The notes: a model not told the origin generated them from the letters alone. Shown: positions 25,214 to 35,678, numbered from the stretch's first letter. The stretch: 64,000 nucleotides of DNA from Parvivirga hydrogeniphila (GCF_023371205.1 NZ_JAMCCO010000001.1:678662-742661); one strand, 5' to 3'. Translations and numbers: made by a program.

Positions 25214-25512
25214 CAACCCAATACGGGAATGGCTGTGACGGGGACGAGTAGAGGCCAATCCTCGCTCCAGAGAGCCGGGGACGCTGGAATCCCGGTGCAG
25301 GACGTCTCGAACCTGGCCCCTGAGCCGCCTGGAAGAACGCCTCGACGCTGCGCGGACGACCTCCGCTCGGCGAGGGGCAAGTAGACCGGGTCGGTGGCAT
25401 CCGTTATCTGCCGTATGAGCGGGCGCGCGAGACATCGCGCGTCAATCAGGGTGGTACCGCGGGAGCACGCTCTCGTCCCTGGATGTGGGCGGCGCGTGCT
25501 GCGCGGTCTTTC
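25214..25512 (+). promoter_or_regulatory. T-box riboswitch (leucine-type specifier) controlling the ilv operon
   Basis: This fills the 404-base gap before ilvD. Stem I has the GACGAGTAGAGG left loop, the AGAGAGCC AG-bulge region (25270-25277) and the right loop GAAC-CTG-GCCCCTGAG, where the specifier codon reads CTG (25313-25315), leucine. The conserved AGTAGACCGGG and TATGAGCGGGC elements follow. The T-box motif AGGGTGGTACCGCGG lies at 25448-25462; its TGGT bulge suits a tRNA with discriminator A. A terminator is formed by CCGCG-GG-AGCACGC (25457-25470) with GCGTGCT-G-CGCGG (25494-25506) followed by TCTTTC. It excludes the antiterminator, so uncharged tRNA-Leu should switch transcription on. 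Confidence 0.93.
25457..25512 (+). terminator. T-box attenuator terminator
   Basis: The stem CCGCG..AGCACGC with GCGTGCT..CGCGG uses the 3' half of the T-box sequence itself and is followed by TCTTTC. It competes with the T-box antiterminator. Confidence 0.75.
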
Positions 25513-25579
25513 ATCACACCCTGTCTTTCGGCCTTGCTCATGCGGCGGTGCGGCGCCGGCCCACGAGAGAGGTGGGAGC

Positions 25580-27244
25580 ATGCAGCTGCGCAGCGATCGC
25601 ATGAAGCGAGGCGTCACACGGGCCCCCCACAGGAGCCTGCTCAAGGCCGACGGCCTCACCGACGAGGAGATCTCCCGGCCGATCGTCGCCGTCGTCAACT
25701 CCGCCAACGAGGTCATTCCCGGGCACCTGCAGCTCGACGCCATCGCAGACGCCGTCAAAGCGGGCATCCGCATGGCGGGCGGCACGCCGCTCGAGTTCTC
25801 GACGATCGGCATCTGCGACGGCATCGCGATGGGACACCCCGGCATGCGGTACTCGCTGGCGTCCCGCGAGGTCATCGCCGACTCGGTCGAACTCGTGATG
25901 CAGGCGCACGCCTTCGACGCGATGGTGCTCATCCCGAACTGCGACAAGATCATCCCCGGGATGCTCATGGCGGCCGCTCGGCTGGACATCCCGACGATCG
26001 TGGTGTCGGGCGGCCCGATGCTCGCCGGCCGGCTCCGCGGCAAACCGGTCGACCTCGACACCGTGTTCACCTCCGTGGGCGCGGTGGCCACGGGCGAGAT
26101 GAGCGAGGACGACCTGTGCGCTCTCGAAGACGCCGCCTGCCCGACGTGCGGGTCGTGCGCCGGGCTGTTCACCGCGAACTCGATGAACTGCCTCACGGAG
26201 GCCATCGGCATGGGGCTTCCGGGCAACGGCACGGTGCCGGCGGTGTACTCCGAGCGGCTGCGGCTGGCGAAGAAGGCCGGCATGCAGATCATGGAGCTGC
26301 TGCGTCACGGCATCACGGCCCGCGATGTCATCACGCGCGAGGCCGTGCGCAACGCGATGACGCTCGACATGGCCTTCGGCGGCTCCTCGAACACGGTGCT
26401 GCACCTCACCGCGATCGCGCACGAGGCCGGGGTCCCCATCACGCTGGACGACTGGGCCGAGGTCTCCGCGCGCACGCCCAACCTCGTGCGCATCTCGCCG
26501 GCAAGCGAGTACCGCATCGAGGACCTGTACTACGCAGGCGGTGTGACGGCCATCTTGGCGGAGCTCGACAAGGCGGGGCTCATCGAACGCAAGGCGCTCA
26601 CCGTCACCGGCGAGAAGATGGGCGAGGTCGTCAAGCGGTCACGCGGCGCGGACGGGCAGGTCATCCGCCCGATCGACGACCCGTACTACCCGGAAGGCGG
26701 CCTGCGCGTGCTCAAGGGCAACCTCGCTCCGCGCGGGGCCGTCGTCAAGCAGTCCGCCGTCGCGCCGGAGATGCGCAAGCACACGGGCCCGGCGCGCGTC
26801 TTCGACTCCGAGGAGGCCGCCGTCGATGCGATCCTCCACGGGCGGATCAAGCCGGGCGACGTGGTCGTCATCCGCTACGAGGGGCCGAAGGGCGGTCCGG
26901 GCATGCGCGAGATGCTGCAGCCCACCTCGGCGATCTCCGGGATGGGGCTTTCCACCTCGGTCGCGCTCATCACCGACGGGCGCTTCTCCGGGGCGACGAA
27001 GGGCCCGTGCATCGGCCACGTCTCGCCGGAGGCCGCAGAAGGCGGTCCGATCGCGCTCGTCGAGGAAGGCGACGCCATCGAGATCGACATCGACGCGGGC
27101 CTAATCACCCTGGCGGTCACCGACGAGCGGCTCGCGATGCGGCGGCGCGCGTGGACGCCGCCCGAGCCGAAGGTGACGAGCGGGTACCTCGCGCGGTACG
27201 CGCGGTTCGTGGGCAGCGCCGACACGGGCGCGGTGCTCGAATGA
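25580..27244 (+). CDS. ilvD: Dihydroxy-acid dehydratase
   Basis: 554 residues. This Fe-S dehydratase converts 2,3-dihydroxy-isovalerate and -methylvalerate to the keto acids of valine and isoleucine. The cluster cysteines are in PNCDKIIPG and in [19 protein letters not shown]. The C-terminal [33 protein letters not shown] is diagnostic. The ATG at 25580 was taken because [21 protein letters not shown] is the family N-terminus and a GGTGGGAG site precedes it; the apparent upstream extension is T-box sequence. First gene of the ilv operon. Confidence 0.97.
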   Translation: MQLRSDRMKRGVTRAPHRSLLKADGLTDEEISRPIVAVVNSANEVIPGHLQLDAIADAVKAGIRMAGGTPLEFSTIGICDGIAMGHPGMRYSLASREVIADSVELVMQAHAFDAMVLIPNCDKIIPGMLMAAARLDIPTIVVSGGPMLAGRLRGKPVDLDTVFTSVGAVATGEMSEDDLCALEDAACPTCGSCAGLFTANSMNCLTEAIGMGLPGNGTVPAVYSERLRLAKKAGMQIMELLRHGITARDVITREAVRNAMTLDMAFGGSSNTVLHLTAIAHEAGVPITLDDWAEVSARTPNLVRISPASEYRIEDLYYAGGVTAILAELDKAGLIERKALTVTGEKMGEVVKRSRGADGQVIRPIDDPYYPEGGLRVLKGNLAPRGAVVKQSAVAPEMRKHTGPARVFDSEEAAVDAILHGRIKPGDVVVIRYEGPKGGPGMREMLQPTSAISGMGLSTSVALITDGRFSGATKGPCIGHVSPEAAEGGPIALVEEGDAIEIDIDAGLITLAVTDERLAMRRRAWTPPEPKVTSGYLARYARFVGSADTGAVLE

Positions 27245-27275
27245 GGGCGCGGGCGCGCCAGGAGGAGGTGGTCGC

Positions 27276-29024
27276 GTGAAGCTGACAGGTGCACAAGCGC
27301 TCGTCAAGACGCTTCAGGCGGTCGGTATCGACACGGTGTTCGGCTACCCAGGCGGCGTTGTGCTGCCGATCTTCGACGCCCTGTACGATGCAGACGACCT
27401 GCGGACGATCCTCGTGCGGCACGAACAGGGCGCGGCGCACGCGGCGGACGGGTACGCGCGCGCGACGGGGCGCGCCGCGGCCGTCATCGTGACGAGCGGC
27501 CCGGGCGCCACGAACACGGTCACCGGCATCGCGAACGCGTACATGGACTCGATCCCGATGGTGGTCATCACCGGCCAGGTGGCCACGCACGTCATCGGGA
27601 CGGACGCGTTCCAAGAGTCGGACATCACGGGCATCACGCTGCCGATCACGAAGCACAACTACCTCGTGACGGACGCGAACGACCTCCCGGAGATCATCAA
27701 GGAGGCGCACCACATCGCGACGACGGGCAGGCCCGGCCCGGTGCTCGTCGACATACCGGTGGACGTGAGCAAGGCCGAGATCTCCTACCGGCTGCCAGAG
27801 ACCGTCAACCTGCCGGGCTACAAGCCCACCTACCGCGGGCACGCCAAGCAGGTGAAGCAGGCCGCGAGCATGATCGCCAAGGCGCGCAAGCCGCTCCTGT
27901 ACGTCGGCGGCGGCGTCATCTCCTCGGGCGCCTGGAAGGAGCTCAAGGAGCTCGCAGAGCTCATGCAGCTTCCCGTCGTGACGACGCTCATGGGCAAGGG
28001 GGCCTTCCCGGAAGACCACTACCTGTTCGTGGGGATGCCCGGCATGCACGGCGGCAAGTACACCAACTACGCGATCACCGAGACCGACCTGCTCATCGGC
28101 GTGGGCGTCCGGTTCGACGACCGCGTTACCGGAAAGCTCGCGGCGTTCGCGACGAAGGCGAAGGTCATCCACGTCGACATCGACCCGGCCGAGATCGGCA
28201 AGAACCGCACGGTGGACGTCCCCATCGTCGGCGACGCCAAACAGGTGCTGTCGGCGATCACAGCCGAGCTCCGCAAGATGGCGGCGGAGCCGCGCACGAC
28301 GGCCTGGATGCGGCTCATCGACGACTGGCGCTCGCGGTATCCGTTCCACTACCACCCGAGCGATGAGAGCGTCATGCCGGAGTTCGTCGTCGAGCGCGTC
28401 CGCGAGCTCACCAAGGACCGGCCGACCGTCTACTGCACGGAAGTCGGGCAGAACCAGATGTGGGCCGCCCAGTACCTGCGCATCCGCGAGCCGCGGACCT
28501 GGGTGTCCTCGGGGGGCCTCGGCACGATGGGCTTCGGGCTGCCTGCCGCAATCGGCGCGCAGGTCGGGCGACCTGACTACCTCGTGGTGGACATCGCCGG
28601 CGACGGCAGCATCCAGATGAACAGCCAGGAGCTCGCGACGGCGGCCATCAACAAGCTGCCGGTGAAGGTGATCGTCTTGAACAACGGCTACCTCGGGATG
28701 GTCCGGCAGTGGCAGGAGCTGTTCTACGACCGGCGGTACGCGTCCAGCACGCTGCCGCAGGACTGTCCGGACTTCGTCAAGCTCGCCGAGGCGTACGGGT
28801 GCCTGGGGCTTCGGGTCACGCGCCCGGACGAGCTCGACGCTGCGCTCGTGCGGGCGTTCGAGCACGACGGCCCGGCCGTGGTGGACGTCCGGGTGGAGCG
28901 CGAGGAGAACGTGTTCCCGATGGTGGCGCCCGGCGGCTCGATCGACGAGATGCTCGGCGGGATCCCGGGAGGTCCGGTCTCCGACATGCTGGACGAGGAG
29001 CTGCTCGAGGAGGTGTGGGAGTGA
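27276..29024 (+). CDS. ilvB: Acetolactate synthase, large (catalytic) subunit
   Basis: 582 residues. This ThDP/FAD enzyme makes acetolactate and acetohydroxybutyrate. The catalytic glutamate is in VRHEQGAAHAADGYARA. The ThDP motif is GDGSIQMNSQELATA followed by NNGYLGMVRQWQELFY. The middle FAD-binding domain begins near KPLLYVGGGVISSGAW. The GTG at 27276 has GGAGGAGG upstream. The stop TGA overlaps the ilvN ATG (TGATG), coupling the two subunits. Confidence 0.97.
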   Translation: MKLTGAQALVKTLQAVGIDTVFGYPGGVVLPIFDALYDADDLRTILVRHEQGAAHAADGYARATGRAAAVIVTSGPGATNTVTGIANAYMDSIPMVVITGQVATHVIGTDAFQESDITGITLPITKHNYLVTDANDLPEIIKEAHHIATTGRPGPVLVDIPVDVSKAEISYRLPETVNLPGYKPTYRGHAKQVKQAASMIAKARKPLLYVGGGVISSGAWKELKELAELMQLPVVTTLMGKGAFPEDHYLFVGMPGMHGGKYTNYAITETDLLIGVGVRFDDRVTGKLAAFATKAKVIHVDIDPAEIGKNRTVDVPIVGDAKQVLSAITAELRKMAAEPRTTAWMRLIDDWRSRYPFHYHPSDESVMPEFVVERVRELTKDRPTVYCTEVGQNQMWAAQYLRIREPRTWVSSGGLGTMGFGLPAAIGAQVGRPDYLVVDIAGDGSIQMNSQELATAAINKLPVKVIVLNNGYLGMVRQWQELFYDRRYASSTLPQDCPDFVKLAEAYGCLGLRVTRPDELDAALVRAFEHDGPAVVDVRVEREENVFPMVAPGGSIDEMLGGIPGGPVSDMLDEELLEEVWE

Positions 29025-29512
29025 TGCGCCACACGATCTCTGTGCTCGTGGAGAACAAGCCGGGCGTGCTCACGCGCGTGGCGGGGCTGTTCGCTAGGCG
29101 CGGCTTCAACATCGAGTCGCTTGCGGTCGGCACCACCGAAGATCCCACGCTCTCGCGCATGACGATCGTCGTGAACGCCGAGGACACGCCGCTCGAGCAG
29201 GTCACCAAGCAGCTCCACAAGCTCATCAACGTCATCAAGATCCAAGACCTCGACCCGGAGGAGATGGTCGACCGCGAGCTCGTGCTGTTCAAAGTGAACG
29301 CGCCACCGGAGCGGCGCCACGAGATCATCGAGATCGCGAACGTCTTCCGCGCCAAGGTCGTGGACGTCGGCCGCAACACGCTCACCATCGAGGCCACGGG
29401 CGCGAGCGACAAGCTCGAGGCCATGGAGGACCTGCTCCGGGCGTACGGCATCAAGGAGCTCGCGCGCACCGGGCGCATCGCGCTCTCGCGCGGGGCGAGG
29501 GACCAGGGCTAG
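29024..29512 (+). CDS. ilvN: Acetolactate synthase, small (regulatory) subunit
   Basis: 162 residues with an N-terminal ACT domain (HTISVLVENKPGVLTRVAGLFARRGFNIESLAVG) that senses valine, and the ALS_ss_C domain (DRELVLFKVNAPPERRHEIIEIANVFRAKVVDV). The start was set at the ATG overlapping the ilvB stop. It tunes the catalytic subunit by feedback inhibition. Confidence 0.96.
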   Translation: MRHTISVLVENKPGVLTRVAGLFARRGFNIESLAVGTTEDPTLSRMTIVVNAEDTPLEQVTKQLHKLINVIKIQDLDPEEMVDRELVLFKVNAPPERRHEIIEIANVFRAKVVDVGRNTLTIEATGASDKLEAMEDLLRAYGIKELARTGRIALSRGARDQG

Positions 29513-30562
<1,050 letters not shown>

Positions 30563-30570
30563 GGTGGCGG

Positions 30571-30587
30571 GGCCGCGCCGTGCGGCC
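30571..30587 (+). promoter_or_regulatory. Intercistronic hairpin after ilvC
   Basis: GGCCGC (30571-30576) pairs with GCGGCC (30582-30587) over a five-base loop, between ilvC and the aminotransferase gene. No T-run follows. Confidence 0.35.
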
Positions 30588-30613
30588 GACGAGACGATAG
30601 GGGAGAGGACGCC

Positions 30614-31762
30614 ATGCAGAAGAAGTACCTGATGACGCCGGGGCCGACGCCGGTGCCCGCGGAGGTCCTGCTCACGCAGGCCGCGCCCATGATCCACCAC
30701 CGGACGCCGGACTTCTCCGCGGCGTTCATGGAAGCGATCGACGGGCTGAAGTACGTGTTCCAGACCGAGGCGAGCGACGTGCTCATCTTCGCGTCCTCGG
30801 GCACGGGCGCGATGGAGTCCTCGATCGCGAACTGCTTCTGCGCGGGAGACTCCGTCATCGTGTGCCGCAACGGCAAGTTCGGCGACCGGATGAAGCAGAT
30901 CGCCGAGGTCTACGGCCTGAACGTCATCGACCTCAACTACGAGTGGACGCAGGTGGTCGATCCCGCCGACGTCGCCACGGCGCTCGAGGAGAACCCTGGC
31001 GTGCGCGGCGTCATCGTCACGCAGTCCGAGACGTCCTCGGGCGTGCTGAACGACGTCGAGCGGATCGGCGCCATCGTGCGCGAGTATCCGGACGTCGTGC
31101 TGATCGTCGACAGCATCACGGGCATCGGGGCCGTCGAGTGCAAGACCGACGAGTGGGGCCTGGACGTGGTGATGACGGGCTCGCAGAAGGGCCTCATGCT
31201 GCCGCCAGGGCTTGCGGCCATCACGGTCTCCGAGAAGGCGTGGCGCGCCTACGAGCGCTCCACCCTCCCGAAGTTCTACTTCGACTGGAAGAAGTACAAG
31301 AAGAACCTTGAGAAGCAGACGACGCCGTTCACGCCGGCGGTCTCGCTCGTGCTCGGGCTCAATGAGGCGCTCAAGATGATCCGCGCGGAGGGCATCGAGA
31401 ACGTCATCGCGCGGCACGCGCGGCTCGCGGAGGCCACGCGAAAGGGCTGCGAGGCGCTCGGGCTGCAGCTGTTCGCGCCGCCTGAAGGCCGCGGGAATGC
31501 GGTCACGCCGGTGTGGGTGCCGGACGGCGTCGACGGCAAGGCGATCGTGAAGATCATGAAGGACAAGTACGGCGTGACGATCGCGGGCGGTCAGGACGAG
31601 TACGCGGGCCGCATCTTCCGCGTCGGGCACCTCGGGTACTTCGGCGAGTTCGACATCATCACCACGCTTGCGGCGCTGGAGATGACGCTCGCCGAGCTGG
31701 GCTACGAGTTCGAGCGCGGCGCAGGCATCAAGGCTGCCGAGGCCGTCTTCATGGGAGCGTGA
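30614..31762 (+). CDS. Class V PLP aminotransferase (serine/alanine-glyoxylate type, candidate phosphoserine aminotransferase)
   Basis: 382 residues of the PucG/SerC-like class V fold. The N-terminus KKYLMTPGPTPVPAEVL is typical. The PLP lysine is in VMTGSQKGLMLPPGLA, and LIVDSITGIGAVE holds the aspartate that pairs with the pyridine nitrogen. It lies four bases before serA, and no other serC is in the window. In several anaerobes this subgroup stands in for SerC, transaminating 3-phosphohydroxypyruvate. That role is inferred from the adjacency; alanine-glyoxylate or purine-related transamination cannot be excluded. Confidence 0.88.
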   Translation: MQKKYLMTPGPTPVPAEVLLTQAAPMIHHRTPDFSAAFMEAIDGLKYVFQTEASDVLIFASSGTGAMESSIANCFCAGDSVIVCRNGKFGDRMKQIAEVYGLNVIDLNYEWTQVVDPADVATALEENPGVRGVIVTQSETSSGVLNDVERIGAIVREYPDVVLIVDSITGIGAVECKTDEWGLDVVMTGSQKGLMLPPGLAAITVSEKAWRAYERSTLPKFYFDWKKYKKNLEKQTTPFTPAVSLVLGLNEALKMIRAEGIENVIARHARLAEATRKGCEALGLQLFAPPEGRGNAVTPVWVPDGVDGKAIVKIMKDKYGVTIAGGQDEYAGRIFRVGHLGYFGEFDIITTLAALEMTLAELGYEFERGAGIKAAEAVFMGA

Positions 31763-31766
31763 GACG

Positions 31767-33350
31767 ATGAAGGTCCTGGTAGCAGACAAGATCTCCGACT
31801 CAGGCATCGCCAAGATGCGCGACGCCGGCTTAGAAGTCGACGTCAAGACCGGTCTGTCCGAAGACGAGCTCGCAGCCATCATCGGCGCGTACGACGCGCT
31901 CGTCGTGCGCTCGGCGACGAAGGCCACGCGGCGGATCATCGAGGCCGCGGACAACCTCAAGATCATCGGCCGTGCGGGCGTGGGCGTCGACAACGTGGAC
32001 GTCGAGGCCGCGACCGAGCGCGGCGTGGTGGTCTGCAACGCGCCCACCTCCAACATCGTGTCGGCAGCTGAGCACACGATCGCGCTTCTGCTCGCCCAAG
32101 CGCGCAACATCCCGCAAGCCAACGCGTCGATGCATGCGTGCAAGTGGGAGCGCTCCAAGTTCACCGGCTCCGAGGTCCTCGACAAGACGCTTGCCGTCGT
32201 CGGCCTCGGCCGCATCGGGACGCTCGTGGCGGAGCGTGCGCGCGGCCTGGGGATGAGAGTCCTCGGCTTCGACCCGTACGTGTCGGAGGAGCGGGCCGCG
32301 CAGCTCGGCATCGAACTCGTGCGCTCGCTCGACGAGCTTCTGCCGCGCGCCGACTTCATCACCGTGCACCTGCCGAAGACCAAAGAGACGATCGGCATGT
32401 TCGGGCCGGCGGAGTTCGCGAAGATGAAAGACGGCGTGCGCATCGTGAACACCGCGCGCGGCGGCATCTACCAGCAAGACGCGCTCGTCGAGGCGCTGAA
32501 AAGCGGCAAGGTCGCTTCGGCGGCCATCGACGTGTTCGAGGTGGAGCCGTGCACCGAATCGCCGCTGCACGGCATGGAGAACGTCATCTTGACGCCGCAC
32601 CTCGGCGCGTCCACCGACGAGGCGCAGGACCGCGCCGGCGACCAGATCGCGGAGTACGTCATCGCGGGGCTGTCTGGCCAGATGGTGCCGACGGCCGTCA
32701 ACATCGCACCCGTGCCGCCCGAGGTCATGGAGGCGGTCGGTCCGTACATCCCGCTCGCGGAGAAGATGGGTTCGGCCGTTGCGCAGATCGCCTCAGGCGG
32801 CGTGAGCGCGCTGGACGTGCTCACCGTCGGCCAGCTCGCCGAGGTCGACACGCGCATCCTGAAGACGGCCGTGCTCAAGGGCCTGCTCGGTCAGATCTCG
32901 GCGGAGCCGGTGAACTTCGTCAACGCTGACTACTACGCGCAGCAGCGCGGGCTGCACGTCACCGAGACCAAGCGGCCCGAGACGCACGACTACACGAGCC
33001 TGCTCGTGGTGCGCGCTACGACGGCGACCGAGCCGGTGGAGATCGCGGCCGCGCTCATCGGCAAGAACGATGAGCCGAGGCTGGTCTCGCTGTTCGGGTA
33101 CGACCTCGACATGGCGCCCGGACGCTACATGGCGTTCTTCCGCTACCCCGACCGGCCGGGCATGATCGGCAAGGTCGGCACCATCCTCGGCGACCGCGGC
33201 ATCAACATCGCCTCGATGCAGGTCGGCCGCACGGCCGAGGGCGGCACCGCGCTCATGGGCCTCGTGGTGGACACCCCGATCGAGCCGGATCTGCTCGCCG
33301 AGATCAAGCAGTCGGCGGCTATGAACGACGCCTGGAGCATCGAGCTGTGA
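31767..33350 (+). CDS. serA: D-3-phosphoglycerate dehydrogenase
   Basis: 527 residues, the long type I form. The substrate/Rossmann part (about 1-310) has AVVGLGRIGTLVAERARGLGMRVLGFDP and the catalytic LTPHLGAST histidine. Then comes an intervening ASB domain and a C-terminal ACT domain (YMAFFRYPDRPGMIGKVGTILGDRGINIASMQVG) for serine feedback. It converts 3-phosphoglycerate to 3-phosphohydroxypyruvate. The last bases double as the start of the leuA leader peptide: the stop TGA lies within GTGAGC. Confidence 0.96.
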   Translation: MKVLVADKISDSGIAKMRDAGLEVDVKTGLSEDELAAIIGAYDALVVRSATKATRRIIEAADNLKIIGRAGVGVDNVDVEAATERGVVVCNAPTSNIVSAAEHTIALLLAQARNIPQANASMHACKWERSKFTGSEVLDKTLAVVGLGRIGTLVAERARGLGMRVLGFDPYVSEERAAQLGIELVRSLDELLPRADFITVHLPKTKETIGMFGPAEFAKMKDGVRIVNTARGGIYQQDALVEALKSGKVASAAIDVFEVEPCTESPLHGMENVILTPHLGASTDEAQDRAGDQIAEYVIAGLSGQMVPTAVNIAPVPPEVMEAVGPYIPLAEKMGSAVAQIASGGVSALDVLTVGQLAEVDTRILKTAVLKGLLGQISAEPVNFVNADYYAQQRGLHVTETKRPETHDYTSLLVVRATTATEPVEIAAALIGKNDEPRLVSLFGYDLDMAPGRYMAFFRYPDRPGMIGKVGTILGDRGINIASMQVGRTAEGGTALMGLVVDTPIEPDLLAEIKQSAAMNDAWSIEL

Positions 33351-33397
33351 GCATCGCTGTCGCACACCCTGCCACGCTTCTCCGTCGACTTAGGTAG
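33347..33397 (+). CDS. leuA leader peptide (16 residues)
   Basis: The reading frame GTG AGC ATC ... TAG encodes [16 protein letters not shown]. It starts on a GTG that overlaps the serA stop, has GGAG (33334-33337) nine bases upstream, and carries three leucine codons close to its end (CTT CTC at 33377-33382 and CTT at 33389). CTT is uncommon in this GC-rich genome. The TAG stop overlaps the first base pairs of a strong hairpin. Leucine-rich leader peptides with a downstream fold are a known leuA control in actinobacteria. Slow leucine decoding would hold the ribosome here and change folding in front of leuA. Confidence 0.8.
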   Translation: MSIAVAHPATLLRRLR

Positions 33398-33429
33398 CCG
33401 GCGGGCCGCCGCGTGCGGTCTCGCCGGCT
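33396..33429 (+). promoter_or_regulatory. leuA attenuator hairpin
   Basis: AGCCGGCG (33396-33403) pairs with CGCCGGCT (33422-33429), with an inner CCGC/GCGG stem. It starts on the leader peptide stop codon and ends 42 bases before the leuA ATG. No T-run follows, so control may be translational or Rho-linked rather than by an intrinsic terminator. Confidence 0.7.
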
Positions 33430-33471
33430 CGACGGACGACGGGAATCCGCATGGACAGGAGCGTGAGAACG

Positions 33472-35019
33472 ATGGCTGACAGGGTCTACATTTTCGACAC
33501 CACGCTGCGCGACGGGGAGCAGTCCCCCGGCGCGAGCATGAACACGGAAGAGAAGCTGGAGATCGCGCGCCAGCTGGTGCGCCTGGGCGTGGACGTCATC
33601 GAGGCGGGCTTCCCGATCTCGAGCCCCGGCGACTTCGAGAGCGTGCGGCGCATCGGCGCCGAGGTCGGCGACGCCGTGGTGGTGTGCGGGCTTTCGCGCG
33701 CGATCGCGAAAGACATCGAGGTCGCGGCAGAGGCGCTGGCGACCGCCAAGCGACCTCGCATCCACACGGGCATCGGCGTGAGCGAAAGCCACCTGCGCGA
33801 CAAGCTCCGCATCACGCGCGAAGAAGCGCTCGAGCGTGCCGTAGCGGCGGTCAAGCTCGCGAGAAGCTTCGTCGACGACGTCGAGTTCTACGCCGAGGAC
33901 GCCGGCAGGGCGGAGCCGGAGTTCCTGTACCGGATGGTGGAGGCGGCCATCAAGGCCGGCGCGACCGTCGTGAATATCCCCGACACCACGGGCTACGCCT
34001 ACCCGGAGGTCTTCGGCGAGCTCATCCGGGGGCTCATGGAGCACGTCGAGGGCATCGAGGACGTCATCGTCTCGGTGCACTGCCACAACGATCTCGGCAT
34101 GGCGACGGCCAATGCTCTCGCGGGCGTGCGCGCGGGCGCCAGGCAGGTCGAGTGCACCATCAACGGCATCGGCGAGCGGGCGGGCAACACCGCGCTCGAA
34201 GAGGTCGTGATGGCGCTCAAGCAGCGTCGCGACGTCTTCGGCGTGGAGACCGGTATCAACACGCGCGAGATCATGCGCACCTCGCGCCTGGTGTCCTCAA
34301 TCACCGGCATCCGCGTCCAGCCGAACAAGGCCATCGTGGGCGCTAACGCCTTCGCACACTCGTCCGGCATCCATCAAGACGGCGTGCTCAAGGAGCGCAC
34401 GACCTACGAGATCATCGATCCTGCCGAGGTGGGCGCTGGCGCTTCCCGCATCGTGCTCACGGCGCGCTCGGGCCGCCACGCGCTCAGGCACCGGCTGGAG
34501 GAGCTCGGCTTCGAGCTCAGAGACGACGAGTTCGAGCGGGTCTACCAGGCGTTTCTCGAGGTGGCGGACAAGAAGAAGGAGGTCTACGACGAGGACCTCG
34601 AAGCGATCGTCGGCGAGAGCGAGCGCACGCTCGACGAGACCTACCACCTGCAGCAGGTGCACGTGAGCTGCGGCGAGCCGGGCATCCCGACCGCCACCGT
34701 CGAGCTCGTCGCGCGCGACGGGCGCCACCTCATCGACTCCAGCCACGGCAACGGTCCGGTGGACGCCGTCTACAACGCGATCAGCCGCATCGTGCAGGTG
34801 CCGAACGACCTCACGGAGTTCTCGGTGCAGTCGGTCACGCGCGGCATCGACGCGATCGGCGAGGTCACGATCCGCGTGCGGGCCGAAGACGGCCAGGTGT
34901 TCACCGGCCGCGGTGCGCACCCGGACATCATCGTGGCGTCGGCCAAGGCGTACACCAACGCGCTCAACCGGCTGCTGGCCGCGCAGTCGCAGAAGAGGAC
35001 CGTCGAAGAGGAGCTGTAA
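33472..35019 (+). CDS. leuA: 2-isopropylmalate synthase
   Basis: 515 residues. The DRE-TIM barrel begins [16 protein letters not shown] and contains [23 protein letters not shown]; metal ligands are in [13 protein letters not shown]. After an accessory domain ([14 protein letters not shown]) comes the LeuA allosteric dimer domain ([16 protein letters not shown] and onwards). It condenses acetyl-CoA with 2-oxoisovalerate. The ATG at 33472 fits the family N-terminus and has AGGAG upstream; an ATG at 33451 would add seven residues. It is controlled by the leader at 33347-33429. Confidence 0.96.
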   Translation: MADRVYIFDTTLRDGEQSPGASMNTEEKLEIARQLVRLGVDVIEAGFPISSPGDFESVRRIGAEVGDAVVVCGLSRAIAKDIEVAAEALATAKRPRIHTGIGVSESHLRDKLRITREEALERAVAAVKLARSFVDDVEFYAEDAGRAEPEFLYRMVEAAIKAGATVVNIPDTTGYAYPEVFGELIRGLMEHVEGIEDVIVSVHCHNDLGMATANALAGVRAGARQVECTINGIGERAGNTALEEVVMALKQRRDVFGVETGINTREIMRTSRLVSSITGIRVQPNKAIVGANAFAHSSGIHQDGVLKERTTYEIIDPAEVGAGASRIVLTARSGRHALRHRLEELGFELRDDEFERVYQAFLEVADKKKEVYDEDLEAIVGESERTLDETYHLQQVHVSCGEPGIPTATVELVARDGRHLIDSSHGNGPVDAVYNAISRIVQVPNDLTEFSVQSVTRGIDAIGEVTIRVRAEDGQVFTGRGAHPDIIVASAKAYTNALNRLLAAQSQKRTVEEEL

Positions 35020-35025
35020 GCGCGC

Positions 35026-35445
35026 TCACGGCAGCTTCTGGACGACCTCCAGGAACGCTGCAGGCGGAAGGACGCGCACCAGGGCTCCGGCAAGGTCGAT
35101 GAGGTGGTGGTCGCCGCTGACGAGCACGTGGGCGGCGGCCGCTTCGGCCAGCGCGATGAGGTAGTCGTCATCGGGGTCCGGGGAGACGTGCGCGACGCGC
35201 TCGGGGTCCGGGAAGAGCACGCAGATCCGGCGCAGCCAGTCGACGTAGGCGGCGGCGGTCCCGGGCTCGACGCGGCACGCGATGCGCGGCCTGGCGGGCA
35301 CCCGGGCAAGCTCGTCCAGCAGGGCCGGGCACGCGACGAAGTCGAAGCGTCCGTCGTGCAAGGCGCGCACGATCGCGGCAGGGGCGCCGTCGCGCGCGAG
35401 CAGCGCGGCGACGAGCACGTTCGTGTCGAGAACGGCGCGGATCAC
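35026..35445 (-). CDS. PIN-domain toxin (COG1569-type), second copy
   Basis: 139 residues. Motifs: MIRAVLDTNVLVAALLARDG, the glutamate in LLDELARV, and the aspartates in SPDPDDDYLIALAEAAAAHVLVSGD. It matches the PIN toxin at 9765 in length and layout but is paired with a different antitoxin type. Its start overlaps the antitoxin stop by four bases (minus strand), so the two are co-translated. It lies between leuA and leuC, on the opposite strand. RNA target unknown. Confidence 0.88.
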   Translation of the reverse strand: MIRAVLDTNVLVAALLARDGAPAAIVRALHDGRFDFVACPALLDELARVPARPRIACRVEPGTAAAYVDWLRRICVLFPDPERVAHVSPDPDDDYLIALAEAAAAHVLVSGDHHLIDLAGALVRVLPPAAFLEVVQKLP

Positions 35446-35672
35446 CGCTTCGCGCGGCGCTCTGCGTGCGTCTCGGCGACCGCAAGCGCGAGCGCTTCAT
35501 CGGGGGCCATGTCGGCCGAGCGCCATGCGTTCTCGAGCGCCGACACGCCCAGGTACTCGCGGAGCGCTTCTTCGACGACTTCGTAGTCGCGTTTCCCAAG
35601 GCGAGCGGCGTAGATGCGGGCGCTGCGCAGCACGTCCTCGTCGAGGTAGATGGTTGTCTTGGTCTTTGCCAC
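35442..35672 (-). CDS. Ribbon-helix-helix antitoxin
   Basis: 76 residues. TKTTIYLDEDVLRSARIYAARLGKRDYEVVEEALREYL is a ribbon-helix-helix DNA-binding domain (CopG/VapB-like); the rest is an acidic helical tail that should bind the PIN toxin. It begins with GTG at 35672. The -10 element ends seven bases before that codon on the minus strand, so the mRNA is probably leaderless. Confidence 0.87.
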   Translation of the reverse strand: MAKTKTTIYLDEDVLRSARIYAARLGKRDYEVVEEALREYLGVSALENAWRSADMAPDEALALAVAETHAERRAKR

Positions 35673-35678
35673 GCGTGC

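Noticed and set aside
25483-27279. A 598-codon plus-strand frame overlapping ilvD
   Set aside because: It lies in another frame of ilvD and is Arg/His-rich with no domain; ilvD itself is intact.
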